A stretch of DNA of 64,000 bases from Nostoc cf. commune SO-36 (GTDB lineage Bacteria; Cyanobacteriota; Cyanobacteriia; Cyanobacteriales; Nostocaceae), in contig NZ_AP025732.1 in NCBI RefSeq assembly GCF_023734775.1, forward strand, positions 6,632,501 through 6,696,500. The letters run 5' to 3'. Below are positions 25,591 through 34,193 of the stretch, piece by piece (within the stretch, counting starts at the first letter, position 1; every line of letters starts with the position of its first letter). The position numbers were made by a program, and so were the translations under genes. The notes below the pieces were generated by a model, which saw only the letters and a program-made list of their open reading frames with translations, had not been told where the DNA came from and searched no databases.

Positions 25591-26430
25591 ATGAATACAC
25601 GAACTGGCAGTAAAACCAAAGCGCAAGTTTGGGTAGTGGAAAATGGTAAAATGCGATCGCGTTTAGACCAACTCACCACCGAAGAACCTTTAGAAATTCG
25701 CCTCGCCCCTTTTCAGAAGACGGTAGCTGTAACTATGCGGACACCAGGGGCAGATTTTGACCTCGCTGCTGGTTTCCTCTACAGTGAAGGAGTCGTTAAC
25801 CACAGAGAAGATATCCGACGTATCAGCTACTGTGTGGATGAATTAGTAGATGGTGAGCAACGCCATAACATCGTCAATGTAGAACTGCGGGATGGGTTGA
25901 TTCCAGACTTACAGCCTTTGGAGCGTCATTTTTATACTAGTAGCGCCTGTGGGGTGTGTGGTAAAGCTAGCCTTGAGGCTTTGCGTTTGCGGGGATGTCC
26001 AGTAATTCCTTCTGGCCCAACGATAACACCTGAAATCATCTATAGTTTGCCAGACAAACTCCGCGCTGCTCAAGGTATCTTCACAGCTACAGGAGGTTTG
26101 CACGCTGCGGCTACCTTTGATGCACAAGGACAATTGTTAAACCTGCGTGAGGATGTTGGGCGACACAATGCTTTGGATAAATTGATTGGTACAGCTTTGC
26201 TTAGTGACGAGTTACCTTTAAATAATTGTATTGTGTTGGTGAGCGGACGCTCTAGTTTTGAGATTTTGCAAAAGTCTACAACTGCTGGAGTTCCCATTGT
26301 CTGTTCTGTTTCCGCTCCCAGTAGTTTGGCGGTGTCTGTCGCCAAAGAATTCGGGATTACTTTAATTGGATTCCTGCGCGGAAAACGGTTCAATATTTAC
26401 ACTGGTTTGCAAAGAATAAATACTGCTTAA
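25591..26430 (+). CDS. fdhD: Formate dehydrogenase accessory sulfurtransferase FdhD
   Basis: This 279-residue cytoplasmic protein transfers sulfur from cysteine desulfurase to the molybdenum cofactor of formate dehydrogenase-type enzymes. The active-site loop is CGVCG (120-124), preceded by TSSA. The family motifs MRTPGADFDLAAGFLYSEG, FTATGGLHAAATFD, REDVGRHNALDKLIG and SGRSSFEILQKS are all present. A plausible client is the molybdopterin oxidoreductase at 37788, 11 kb away on the same strand; the two are not adjacent, so this is inference. Confidence 0.95.
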   Translation: MNTRTGSKTKAQVWVVENGKMRSRLDQLTTEEPLEIRLAPFQKTVAVTMRTPGADFDLAAGFLYSEGVVNHREDIRRISYCVDELVDGEQRHNIVNVELRDGLIPDLQPLERHFYTSSACGVCGKASLEALRLRGCPVIPSGPTITPEIIYSLPDKLRAAQGIFTATGGLHAAATFDAQGQLLNLREDVGRHNALDKLIGTALLSDELPLNNCIVLVSGRSSFEILQKSTTAGVPIVCSVSAPSSLAVSVAKEFGITLIGFLRGKRFNIYTGLQRINTA

Positions 26431-26463
26431 GAACCGAGATGTGATATGTTGCACACTTCAGGG

Positions 26464-26820
26464 CTACGGTGTACACACAAGTCCTAAAAACCTTGACTTT
26501 CCTCGTTGCATTCATTGAGTCTCTGACTCAATATCTAACTGGAGGCAGCAGCCCCTAAATCAGGCATTCCCATGCAGAGCATGGGAACGAGATCAAAGGT
26601 GCAGGGCGATGCATCAAAGGTGCAGGGCAATGCAACAAAGGTGCGGGGCAATGCATCAAAGGTGCGGGGCGATGCAACAAAGGCGCAGGGCGATGCAACA
26701 AAGGTGCAGGTCGATGCAACAAAAGTGCAGGTCGATGCATCAAAAGTGCAGGTCGATGCATCAAAAGTGCAGGTCGATGCATCAAAGGTGCAGATCAAGA
26801 GACTTGTGTATACACCGTAG
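26464..26820. mobile_element. Terminal-inverted-repeat element filled with a 21-bp minisatellite
   Basis: The left end CTACGGTGTACACACAAGTC (26464-26483) and right end (26801-26820) are 20-bp inverted repeats with one mismatch. Inside are the dispersed GGCATTCCCATGCAGAGCAT segment and nine full plus one partial copies of a 21-bp unit (ATCAAAGGTGCAGGGCGATGC, 26590-26800). Frames on both strands stay open because of the periodicity. A lone copy of the same end occurs at 33743-33762. No target duplication is evident. Confidence 0.75.
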
Positions 26821-26922
26821 GTTTATTTGTTAGAGGTGTTGTTTCTTAGACAAGTTTTTTAATATTCTGCATGGCTAAAGTAGGAGTAAACTACGACATA
26901 GTTTACTTGGTAATACTGAGCA

Positions 26923-28237
26923 ATGTATAGAAATACTAAAAGATTTGCTGCTATTTTTCTCTTGGTGTTTTCTCTGATTGTTTCTATCAACTTTGCTGCG
27001 ATCGCTCAAGATACTTCAGGTGTCCCTTCTGTGAATTTTGCATCGTCTCGCGCTTGTTATGTTCCTGCGACTCTCAGAACGGAACGAGTCATTGCTGATA
27101 ACGATCGCAGCCAAGTTAAGATGGGCGATCGCATCAGGGTAAAAGTTAAAGGATTGTCAGCAGCAGCCACAAGTGCAACGCCTAAAGGCAATTCATTTGA
27201 TCCTCGCCAATTAGTGTTGTACCTCAATGGCTATCAGCTACAGGAACTCCACGGAGAACCAGTTAGTATCATGGAGGAGGGTGAAAATCAAAAGCCAACT
27301 CTTAATAATGATTGGTTAGCCTTTAAGCTTGAACGTAATGATGTATCTGAAACTGCGTGGAATTCGCTGCTTGGTGGAACAACGAAACCCAGTATTGATG
27401 TCATAGTTGGGGTAGGCTGTCCCGGAAAAGTGGAGATTCCGGTGAGCGATCCTTTGTCACCTCCTCAATTAAAAATAGTTCTGTTCTCATGGCGATTTTG
27501 GCTGTGTCTGCTTCTCGTTATAGCTATTGTCTTGATATTTATTAGGTATGGGCGAGACAGCCTACGTAGCCCTGGAATAGAAGGAATTTACTCTAAAAAA
27601 GAAGTAATCAATGGTCAGGAAAGGTTGATTACAAAAGGATTTATGCCTGAAAAGGAAGCTCGTTCGGGAAACTGCTAAGTTTTTTCTGGGTTCAAAAGAA
27701 GAGTATAGAAATCCCTTCAGCCTCTCAATATCTCAACTCGCTTTCTGGACATTTCTAATTTTTTCTGCTTACCTAATTATCTATGGCATAACAGGAGATT
27801 ACACCAATATTTTAACTGGACAGTCACTAGTTTTATTAGGAATTAACTCTGTAACTGCATTTGGTAGTTCCTTAATTGATGGGCATGGTAATGAAAAAGA
27901 AAGAAAAGGTAGTCAAGGCATTTCTAAAGGGTTTTTCACCGATATCTTATCGGATATTAATGGTGTAAACTTTCATCGGTTCCAAACATTTATTTGGACA
28001 GTTGGCATCGGACTATTTTTTGTTTGGGAGGTAATTAAAAATCTGGCAATGCCAGAATTTGATGATACACTTCTGACGCTACAAGGAATCAGTGCCGCAA
28101 CATATCTTGGACTTAGAGGGCAAGAGCATCATGGGATGACAAAAGATCCAGAACCTATGTCTGGAGAAACCAACTTATCTCAAGAAGTGCTTACACCAGA
28201 AGACGATCGCACTGCAACTAATACTTTGCCAAGCTAA
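26923..28237 (+). pseudogene. Secretory membrane protein of unknown function, frameshifted
   Basis: The first frame begins with a signal peptide (MYRNTKRFAAIFLLVFSLIV, cleavage near AIAQ), has a soluble domain rich in beta-type sequence, then a membrane helix (WRFWLCLLLVIAIVLIFIRY), and stops at NC. The next frame continues VRETAKFFLGSKEEYRNPFS with three more helices (LAFWTFLIFSAYLIIYG, QSLVLLGINSVTAFGS, TFIWTVGIGLFFVWEV) and ends LQGISAATYLGLRGQEH. One surplus base near 27661 separates them; the repaired protein is about 437 residues. I do not recognise the family. A single-base event again splits an otherwise coherent protein. Confidence 0.7.
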
Positions 28238-28350
28238 TGAAAGAAGGTTTGTAGTCAGAACTTTACTTTAGTGCTTATACCAATTCTTTATGAAGTTGCA
28301 TAGAATTAGATCCTCCCTAGACCCCCTTTTTAAGGGGGGAATTCAAAGTC

Positions 28351-28493
28351 CCCCTTAAAACAATACGGTTCAGTTAAGGCTAAAACTTTGTTATTCCAAG
28401 TCAATTTTTTAACGAACCGCCAAGGCGCAGAGGACGCAGAGAGAAGAAAGAGAAGGAAAAAATTGCTTAACTGAACTGTATTGCCCCTTAAAA
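28351..28493. mobile_element. 123-bp MITE with perfect 10-bp target duplication
   Basis: Element 28361-28483 has inverted ends CAATACGGTTCAGTTAAG and TTAACTGAACTGTATTG. It is flanked by CCCCTTAAAA on both sides (28351-28360 and 28484-28493). It sits inside another palindromic repeat (CCCCCTTTTTAAGGGGGG type, 28320-28510), so it is a second-generation insertion. It carries an AACCGCCAAGGCGCAGAGG segment. The surrounding gap 28238-28638 holds no gene. Confidence 0.82.
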
Positions 28494-28638
28494 AGGGGGA
28501 TTTAGGGGGATCAAGATATCTGCAACTTCTCATTAAATTGGTATTAGAAAATAAGGATTCAAGCCCTGACTACGAACTTGTTAATATGGGCAATAATTTA
28601 AAATAATAGGATCAGCTAGATTTGCAATCATACATTGT

Positions 28639-30375
28639 ATGGTAGTTTTGCACCCACTTTCAGATTTTATCGACTGCGATTTTGCCATCAGCAATTCATC
28701 TTGTAGCTATTGGTACGAAGGGCGTTGTCCGCAAAGTGGCAATCGCCTAAAATTACCCCGCACTTCAATGTCCGAAGCGATCGCTCACGGACTAATGCAA
28801 CAACTTGCCAACAATGAATGTTATTCTCACGAAGGCAAGATGTATGGAATACTATTAGTTGAACTGCCTAATGGCGAACAACGGGTACTAAAAGCCTTCT
28901 CCGGTCTTTTGAATGGTTGTAGTGTAGTTGAGGGCTGGGTTCCACCAATTCCCGGAAGAGACGAAGTTGCTTTAGAGGAAGGCCGGACTTTGGCACAGTT
29001 GGAGGCGATTAAGCAAGAAATTATTACCTTGAAGCAACTGACTGAACGCCAGCAGTATGAAATCCTGTTTAATGACTTTGAGCAGCAGTTACAAGCAATG
29101 AGCGATCGCCATCGCCATTGCAAACATCAACGACAGGAAAAACGTCAGCAAATCTACAATACACTTACTCAAGAAGCACTCACGATTGCCCTTGAACAAC
29201 TCGACGAAGAAAGTCGTCAGCAGGGAATTGAGCGGCGACAACTTAAACGCCAGCAAAATGCCGTATTACAGCCCTTACAACAGGTAATTGCAGCGACGGA
29301 TGCGCGAATTAGCGAACTGAAACAACAGCGTAAAGCACTGTCTGGTCAATTGCAAGCTCAGATGCACGCTAGCTACAGCCTGACTAATTTTTCTGGGCGA
29401 TCGCAATCATTACAGGAATTGATGCCAGGAGGTTCGCCCACCGGCACAGGAGACTGTTGTGCCCCAAAGTTGCTTCATTATGCGGCAACACATAATCTCA
29501 AACCATTGGCAATGGCAGAATTTTGGTGGGGTGCGTCTTCCGTAAATCAGGATAAAATTCAGGGAGAGTTTTACGGAGCGTGTGCCGAGCGCTGTCAGCC
29601 ATTGATGGGGTTTTTGCTCTCAGGCTTAAAACCTATTTCAATCCCTAATAAGGATTTTAATACAACAACACATTCTCGTAACTCCAGTGTGTTTGACTCC
29701 GATGAAAAACGTTGTAATTTCCCAGCCTTCTCTCCTATTAAGAGAGAAATCCCTATTCTTTATGAAGATGAATGGCTGATTGCTGTAAACAAACCTGCTG
29801 GGTTACTTTCGATACCTGGCCGTTATCGCGATCGCCAAGATAGTGTTTTGAGTCGGTTACGTCATCTTTTACCAGATGGCATGGCGCTTGCATCTGTGCA
29901 TCGCCTAGATCAAGAAACATCTGGTATTTTGTTGTTAGCACGCGATCGCCTTACCCATCGACAACTTAGCCAACAGTTTCAGCAACGCCAAGTTCACAAG
30001 GTTTATGAAGCCATACTTTTTGGCGCTGTGACAGTTGACGAAGGTGTGATTGATTTGCCATTGTGGGGAGATCCGGAAAATCGTCCTTATCAAAAAGTTG
30101 ATTGGCAGCACGGTAAACCCTGCTTGACACACTTCCAAGTAATGGCGAGAGAAGGAGACTATACCCGCGTCCAATTTACGCCGCTCACAGGGCGAACTCA
30201 TCAATTAAGGGTGCATGCGGCTGATACACGAGGACTTGGGGTAACTATTTTAGGCGATCGCCTTTATGGATGCTGTGCAGTTACTAGTCGATTACATCTC
30301 CACGCTAGAGAACTCCGCTTCAAGCATTTACAATTGAGACAAACGCTGCATTTACAAGCAAATACACCGTTTTAA
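28639..30375 (+). CDS. RluA-type pseudouridine synthase with long N-terminal region
   Basis: The C-terminal third of the 578 residues is an RNA pseudouridine synthase: YEDEWLIAVNKPAGLLSIPG, the catalytic HRLDQETSGILLLAR with its aspartate, KVYEAILFG, and FTPLTGRTHQLRVHA. The first 300 residues include a coiled coil rich in Q and E (about 110-260) and the cysteine-rich opening CSYWYEGRCPQSGN. This N-terminal extension is shared by cyanobacterial and some gammaproteobacterial homologues. The target RNA site is unknown; it is a cytoplasmic enzyme acting on rRNA or tRNA uridines. It is flanked by two MITEs. Confidence 0.9.
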   Translation: MVVLHPLSDFIDCDFAISNSSCSYWYEGRCPQSGNRLKLPRTSMSEAIAHGLMQQLANNECYSHEGKMYGILLVELPNGEQRVLKAFSGLLNGCSVVEGWVPPIPGRDEVALEEGRTLAQLEAIKQEIITLKQLTERQQYEILFNDFEQQLQAMSDRHRHCKHQRQEKRQQIYNTLTQEALTIALEQLDEESRQQGIERRQLKRQQNAVLQPLQQVIAATDARISELKQQRKALSGQLQAQMHASYSLTNFSGRSQSLQELMPGGSPTGTGDCCAPKLLHYAATHNLKPLAMAEFWWGASSVNQDKIQGEFYGACAERCQPLMGFLLSGLKPISIPNKDFNTTTHSRNSSVFDSDEKRCNFPAFSPIKREIPILYEDEWLIAVNKPAGLLSIPGRYRDRQDSVLSRLRHLLPDGMALASVHRLDQETSGILLLARDRLTHRQLSQQFQQRQVHKVYEAILFGAVTVDEGVIDLPLWGDPENRPYQKVDWQHGKPCLTHFQVMAREGDYTRVQFTPLTGRTHQLRVHAADTRGLGVTILGDRLYGCCAVTSRLHLHARELRFKHLQLRQTLHLQANTPF

Positions 30376-30528
30376 CTTAACGCCATATCCAGTTTCGCTA
30401 TACCAGCGATCGCTCTCAGGGACTTCCAACTAAAAAAATACCCATCCTTGCGGGACGCTACGCGTAGCTTGCTTCCCCAAAGGGTACGCTTTGGTGAGCA
30501 GGGGGCGCTGGCGTTGCAGGGGAGAAAG

Positions 30529-30637
30529 CAATACAGTTCAGTTAAGCATTTCTTTCTTCTCTCTGTGTTCTCTGCGCCTCTGTGGTTCGAAAAAATTGAC
30601 TTTAACAAAAAGTTTTAGCCTTAACTAAACCGTATTG
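30529..30637. mobile_element. 109-bp MITE, sister of the element at 28361, inverted
   Basis: Ends CAATACAGTTCAGTTAAG (30529-30546) and CTTAACTAAACCGTATTG (30620-30637) match the 28361 element, and the GCGCCTCTGTGGTTCG interior runs in the opposite direction. No clear target duplication is seen. The rest of the 30376-30716 gap shows a fragment of the AGCTTGCTTCCC repeat and no gene. Confidence 0.72.
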
Positions 30638-30716
30638 GGATAGAAACAGATAAACACTAATGATTTACCTGTTTCCACCTGTGATTGTCTGATGTTAATA
30701 CCTGGGAATTAAACGA

Positions 30717-32306
30717 TTAGGCTTGTTGTATTTCTGGACGGCCATTTTCAACCACAAATGAAGCCCGTTTACTAATCGTGCCATTGGGGGTTGTGACGTT
30801 TGACATAACTAAATAATCTGACTTCCAGGTTGTGGGAGTCAGGGCACAGCGAACATATCCTCGTTGACCATTGAAGAACTTAATGTGTGGGTTATCGGGT
30901 AAGTAAGCTTCAACTGCGGGGGTAGTATCTGCTCCATCGCCACCAGAGCTAATTGAAGAACAGACAAATTCACTGCCAAGTGTGGCAGATTCTGGCCGAT
31001 CAAAGTTAGCCTTCAGGTTCATTGCCCAGTGAGAATGCACATCACCTGCCAAGGATACTGGGTTAGAAGGCTTGCGCTGTCCGAGGAAAGCCATCAGGCG
31101 ATCGCGCGAAGCCACATAACCATCCCATTTATCCATGCTGTAAGTTCCGCCAGGGCCTGGTGTCGTGTCCCGTTGAGCAATGGGTACTTGCTGCGCCAAA
31201 ACATTCCACTTGGATTGTGAATTACTTAAACCATTAAATAACCAATCCTCCTGCGCCTTACCAGTAATCGTTGCCTTCGGATCTAAATTTTCTGGGCAAC
31301 GTTCTTTGGTGCCATCACCACAGGGCTGATCGGTGCGATATTGGCGGGTATCTAGAACATGGAAGGTAGCTAAGTTACCAAAGGAGAGCCGACGATAAAG
31401 TTGCATATCGGGGCCAACAGGACGCGAGAAGGGTCGCAGTGGCATGTGTTCGTAGTAAACCTGATAAGCAATAGCTCGCCGTTGGAGGAAAATTGCCCGA
31501 TCCTGATCTGGTTCAGTATCAACTTCTGAGATGTTGTTGGCGTAATTGTTTTCTACCTCGTGGTCATCCCAGGTAACAATCCAAGGAAAGGCTGCATGAG
31601 CTGCTTGCAGATTGGTATCGCTTTTATAGAGGGCGTAACGGTTGCGGTAATCTTCTAAGGTGAGAATTTCTGAACTATTGTGTTGTCTAGGGCCATTGTT
31701 GGAGATTCCCCCTTCATAGATGTAATCGCCAACATGCACTACTAAATCGAGGTCTTCCTGTGCTAGATATTTGTAGGCGGTATAGAATCCCTGTTGATAG
31801 TTTTGGCAGGAGACTAGACCAAAGTTAAATTTACTCAAATAGCTATTTGCTAGAGGCGCTGTCCGAGTACGACCAATGGGGCTAGAGTCTTGTCCAACAA
31901 GAAAACGATACCAGTACCAAGTATCAGATTGGAGTCCTTCTACTACAACTCTAACTGAGTGAGCTAGTTCTGGGGCTGCTAGTACCGTACCTCTAGAGAC
32001 AATCCGTCTCATGTCGGGATCAGTTCCTATTTCCCAGCGAATTGGCACATTTACAGGTGGCATTCCACCTCCGTTTAAGGGTTCGGGAGCCAGACGAGTC
32101 CAGATCACTACGCTAGTAGAATAGGGTTCACCCGACGCTACGCCCAAGGTAAAAGGATAATTGGAAAATCTGCTTTTAGCGATCGCGCGTTGAGAAGAAA
32201 ATTGATTAGCGATCGCTAAACCAGACAATGCTCCTGCACCGATAATTAAGTTGCGTCGTTTCATTCGACTGTGCAAGAACTGCTCAAAATTCCGGTAATT
32301 TACCAT
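30717..32306 (-). CDS. phoD: Alkaline phosphatase D (PhoD)
   Basis: This 529-residue secreted phosphodiesterase or alkaline phosphatase needs calcium and iron. A twin-arginine type signal lies at KRRNLIIGAGALSGLAIAN, best read from the internal ATG at 32264; the upstream MVNYRNFEQFLHSR is optional. Family motifs are present: GLVSCQNYQQGFYTAYKYLA, DLVVHVGDYIYEG, PWIVTWDDHEVENNYA, HVLDTRQYRTDQPC and SLAGDVHSHWAMNL. It would release phosphate from organic esters in the periplasm when phosphate is scarce. Two weak TTAAC(C/T)T-type Pho boxes lie upstream. The gene is intact and stands alone. Confidence 0.92.
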   Translation of the reverse strand: MVNYRNFEQFLHSRMKRRNLIIGAGALSGLAIANQFSSQRAIAKSRFSNYPFTLGVASGEPYSTSVVIWTRLAPEPLNGGGMPPVNVPIRWEIGTDPDMRRIVSRGTVLAAPELAHSVRVVVEGLQSDTWYWYRFLVGQDSSPIGRTRTAPLANSYLSKFNFGLVSCQNYQQGFYTAYKYLAQEDLDLVVHVGDYIYEGGISNNGPRQHNSSEILTLEDYRNRYALYKSDTNLQAAHAAFPWIVTWDDHEVENNYANNISEVDTEPDQDRAIFLQRRAIAYQVYYEHMPLRPFSRPVGPDMQLYRRLSFGNLATFHVLDTRQYRTDQPCGDGTKERCPENLDPKATITGKAQEDWLFNGLSNSQSKWNVLAQQVPIAQRDTTPGPGGTYSMDKWDGYVASRDRLMAFLGQRKPSNPVSLAGDVHSHWAMNLKANFDRPESATLGSEFVCSSISSGGDGADTTPAVEAYLPDNPHIKFFNGQRGYVRCALTPTTWKSDYLVMSNVTTPNGTISKRASFVVENGRPEIQQA

Positions 32307-32319
32307 TCTCTACTCCTGA

Positions 32320-32371
32320 CTAACAGGTAAGTTAAAGTACAGCAACAGCTAACACAAAGAAGGTAGGTTAA
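32320..32371 (-). promoter_or_regulatory. Weak Pho-box candidates upstream of phoD
   Basis: On the minus strand, ATTAACCTACCTT (near 32360-32371) and CTTTAACTTACC (near 32326-32337) resemble the PyTTAAPyPy(T/A) half-repeats of cyanobacterial Pho boxes. They are not arranged as three evenly spaced repeats, so the match is loose; the phoD gene gives it meaning. Confidence 0.28.
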
Positions 32372-32531
32372 TTGTAGGAAAACTTCGTAACTAGCTTCCT
32401 TACAAAATTAGGTTTTGATTCCTAATTTTTCTCTTAATATCAATGTGTTAGATGTTGTTTTGCCAGATAAAATCCTACTATTAAAAGATTAATTCTTGGC
32501 AAAGAAAGCATTAATATCAACTTAATCAAGG

Positions 32532-33080
32532 TTAGATTTTAACCTTTTTCATTGATACTACTTTTCTCTTCATCATCCAGCCAAGACTAGAAGCAAATAA
32601 AACGCCAATTAAAGGTGTAGATTCAGGTACTTGTCTATAAGAAACTCTCCCAGATATGGGTTCAGCATTTAGAGAAGTTCTAGAGTAAGCTGTAAAATCC
32701 TCACCAATAATTTCATAACTGATAGAACTGGAAGGATTAGCTTTATCATTAAAATGATAATCTAATGCCAAATATGTTTCTCCTGTTAAGGATGTGGTTG
32801 GAAAGACAACAGGGAAATTTGGGTAGTTGGCATCATCTTGTTCAGTGTAAACAGTAGAGTCGCCATCAAATTTGAAAGAGAGTGACTTAATGTTAGCTTC
32901 GGGATTATAGTCATTACTAAAGGTTGAGTCATCAAAGCTAAAAAAGCCATTTCCCTTAGTTACTGGGCTATCAACTGTGAAAGCGTAATTAAGAATTGCG
33001 GCAGATGCAGATTTGGCATCTACGGTAGCAAAACCTAAAGTAAGAGTAGCAGCAACCAATAATTTTGGAACCAATTTCAT
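32532..33080 (-). CDS. PEP-CTERM-like exported protein
   Basis: From the ATG at 33080 (MKLVPKLLVAATLTLGFATV) a signal peptide is followed by about 130 residues of beta-rich, polar sequence with no cysteines. The tail is VPESTPLIGVLFASSLGWMM, then KRKVVSMKKVKI: a Pro-Glu motif, a membrane helix and a basic end, as in PEP-CTERM sorting signals of cyanobacteria. The protein is therefore probably exported and anchored or processed at the surface. The function is unknown. The further upstream start at 33119 adds residues without signal character. Confidence 0.7.
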   Translation of the reverse strand: MKLVPKLLVAATLTLGFATVDAKSASAAILNYAFTVDSPVTKGNGFFSFDDSTFSNDYNPEANIKSLSFKFDGDSTVYTEQDDANYPNFPVVFPTTSLTGETYLALDYHFNDKANPSSSISYEIIGEDFTAYSRTSLNAEPISGRVSYRQVPESTPLIGVLFASSLGWMMKRKVVSMKKVKI

Positions 33081-33422
33081 CTCAGTTTTCCTCACTATAC
33101 ACTTTTGTAAGCAATGCAACTACACTAAGTTAGGATACAGCCCTAATTTTGACTGCTTTGCAGCCATTGGACTTTACAGCTATTCGGATAAAAATAGCTT
33201 GTTTCTAACTCCCTTATTTTCTAAATGGGTATTCATAGCTGGTTAGAACAGCGATGAAAATCAATGATTTTTCTTGTTTCCAGAAAAAGAAACAAGTCTT
33301 CAATTATTTTGAGACACCTTATTTTAGAATCCTGAGTTTAAGCTAACTTTAATTAAAGGTAAAAATAAAATATAATTTAAGTTTGCTAATAAATTAAGTT
33401 AGTCGAGAAACAAGTCATTTTT

Positions 33423-33482
33423 ATCGAACAGAATTCAGGAGTCAGGAGTCAGAATTCAGAATGAATTCTGTACGACTCTAAA
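33423..33482. repeat. Half copy of the GAATTCAGGAGTCAG element
   Basis: TTATCGAACAGAATTCAGGA starts this one-sided copy. Only the left end is present before unrelated CTCTCCATTTCGGGGAGAGG sequence. It lies in the repeat-rich gap 33081-34193. Confidence 0.6.
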
Positions 33483-33742
33483 ACTGGATTTCAAAGCCTC
33501 TCTCCATTTCGGGGAGAGGTTTGGAAAGGGGTAAAAAGCACAGTTCGGATGAGATTTTTAATGTATCTGCTATCCATGTAAAGACGCGTTAGCGCAGACT
33601 TAAAAAGTACAATTTTGCGTATTTACACACTCAAACTCACCGCTAATATAAACCTAACTGAACCGTATTATATCTACTCATCGATAGATATCTTGCAAAA
33701 GTCTCTAATACCCAACCCTTAATCTCTTCCTCGCTTGCAGGG

Positions 33743-33762
33743 TTACGGTGTACACACAAGTC
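33743..33762. repeat. Lone terminal inverted repeat of the 26464-type element
   Basis: TTACGGTGTACACACAAGTC matches the 26464 end with one difference. The opposite end is not visible nearby, so this is a solo end or a decayed element. Confidence 0.65.
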
Positions 33763-33944
33763 GAAAAAATCTCAATTTCCCATTTCTCTGGTTTATCGAA
33801 CAGAATTCAGGAGTCAGGAGTCAGGAGTCAGAATTCAGAATTCAGAATTCAGAATTCAGAATTCAGAATTCAGAATGAATTCTGTGCGAGTGGCGGAAAG
33901 CGAGTCTTGTCTGCGACACGCTACGCGAACAAGCGTCTTCATTC

Positions 33945-34148
33945 GGGAGCATCCCAATTTTGCAAATTTACCAAATTAGAACTAGTCATTGCGAATGGAG
34001 CAAAGCGGAATGAAGCAATCGCAGCCGCTAGACTTTGCGATTGCAACTCTTAGAGACGCTCCGCGTAGCTTGCTTCCCCGAAGGGGTACGCTTCATTTCA
34101 TTACGCTCGCAATGACAAAATATGTTTTTACACATTTGGGATGCTCCC
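33945..34148. mobile_element. Second copy of the 990-1149 MITE family, nested
   Basis: Ends GGGAGCATCCCAATTTTGC and ACACATTTGGGATGCTCCC match the first copy. The flanks TCTTCATTC (33936-33944) and TCTTTATTC (34149-34157) agree in eight of nine bases, which would be an aged 9-bp target duplication. It is embedded in the larger element. Confidence 0.72.
33985..34116. repeat. GTCATTGCGA-type inverted repeat, innermost layer
   Basis: GTCATTGCGAATGGAGCAAA starts this piece and TTACGCTCGCAATGAC ends it, giving a REP-like dispersed palindrome. Copies also occur at 43931-44009 and 53414-53534. Confidence 0.75.
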
Positions 34149-34193
34149 TCTTTATTCTGACTCCTGAATTCTGACTTCTGAATTCTTCTTCAA

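Noticed and set aside
26535..26833. Four overlapping frames across the second minisatellite
   Set aside because: They are open only because of the 21-bp period; the array lies inside an inverted-repeat element without coding signs.
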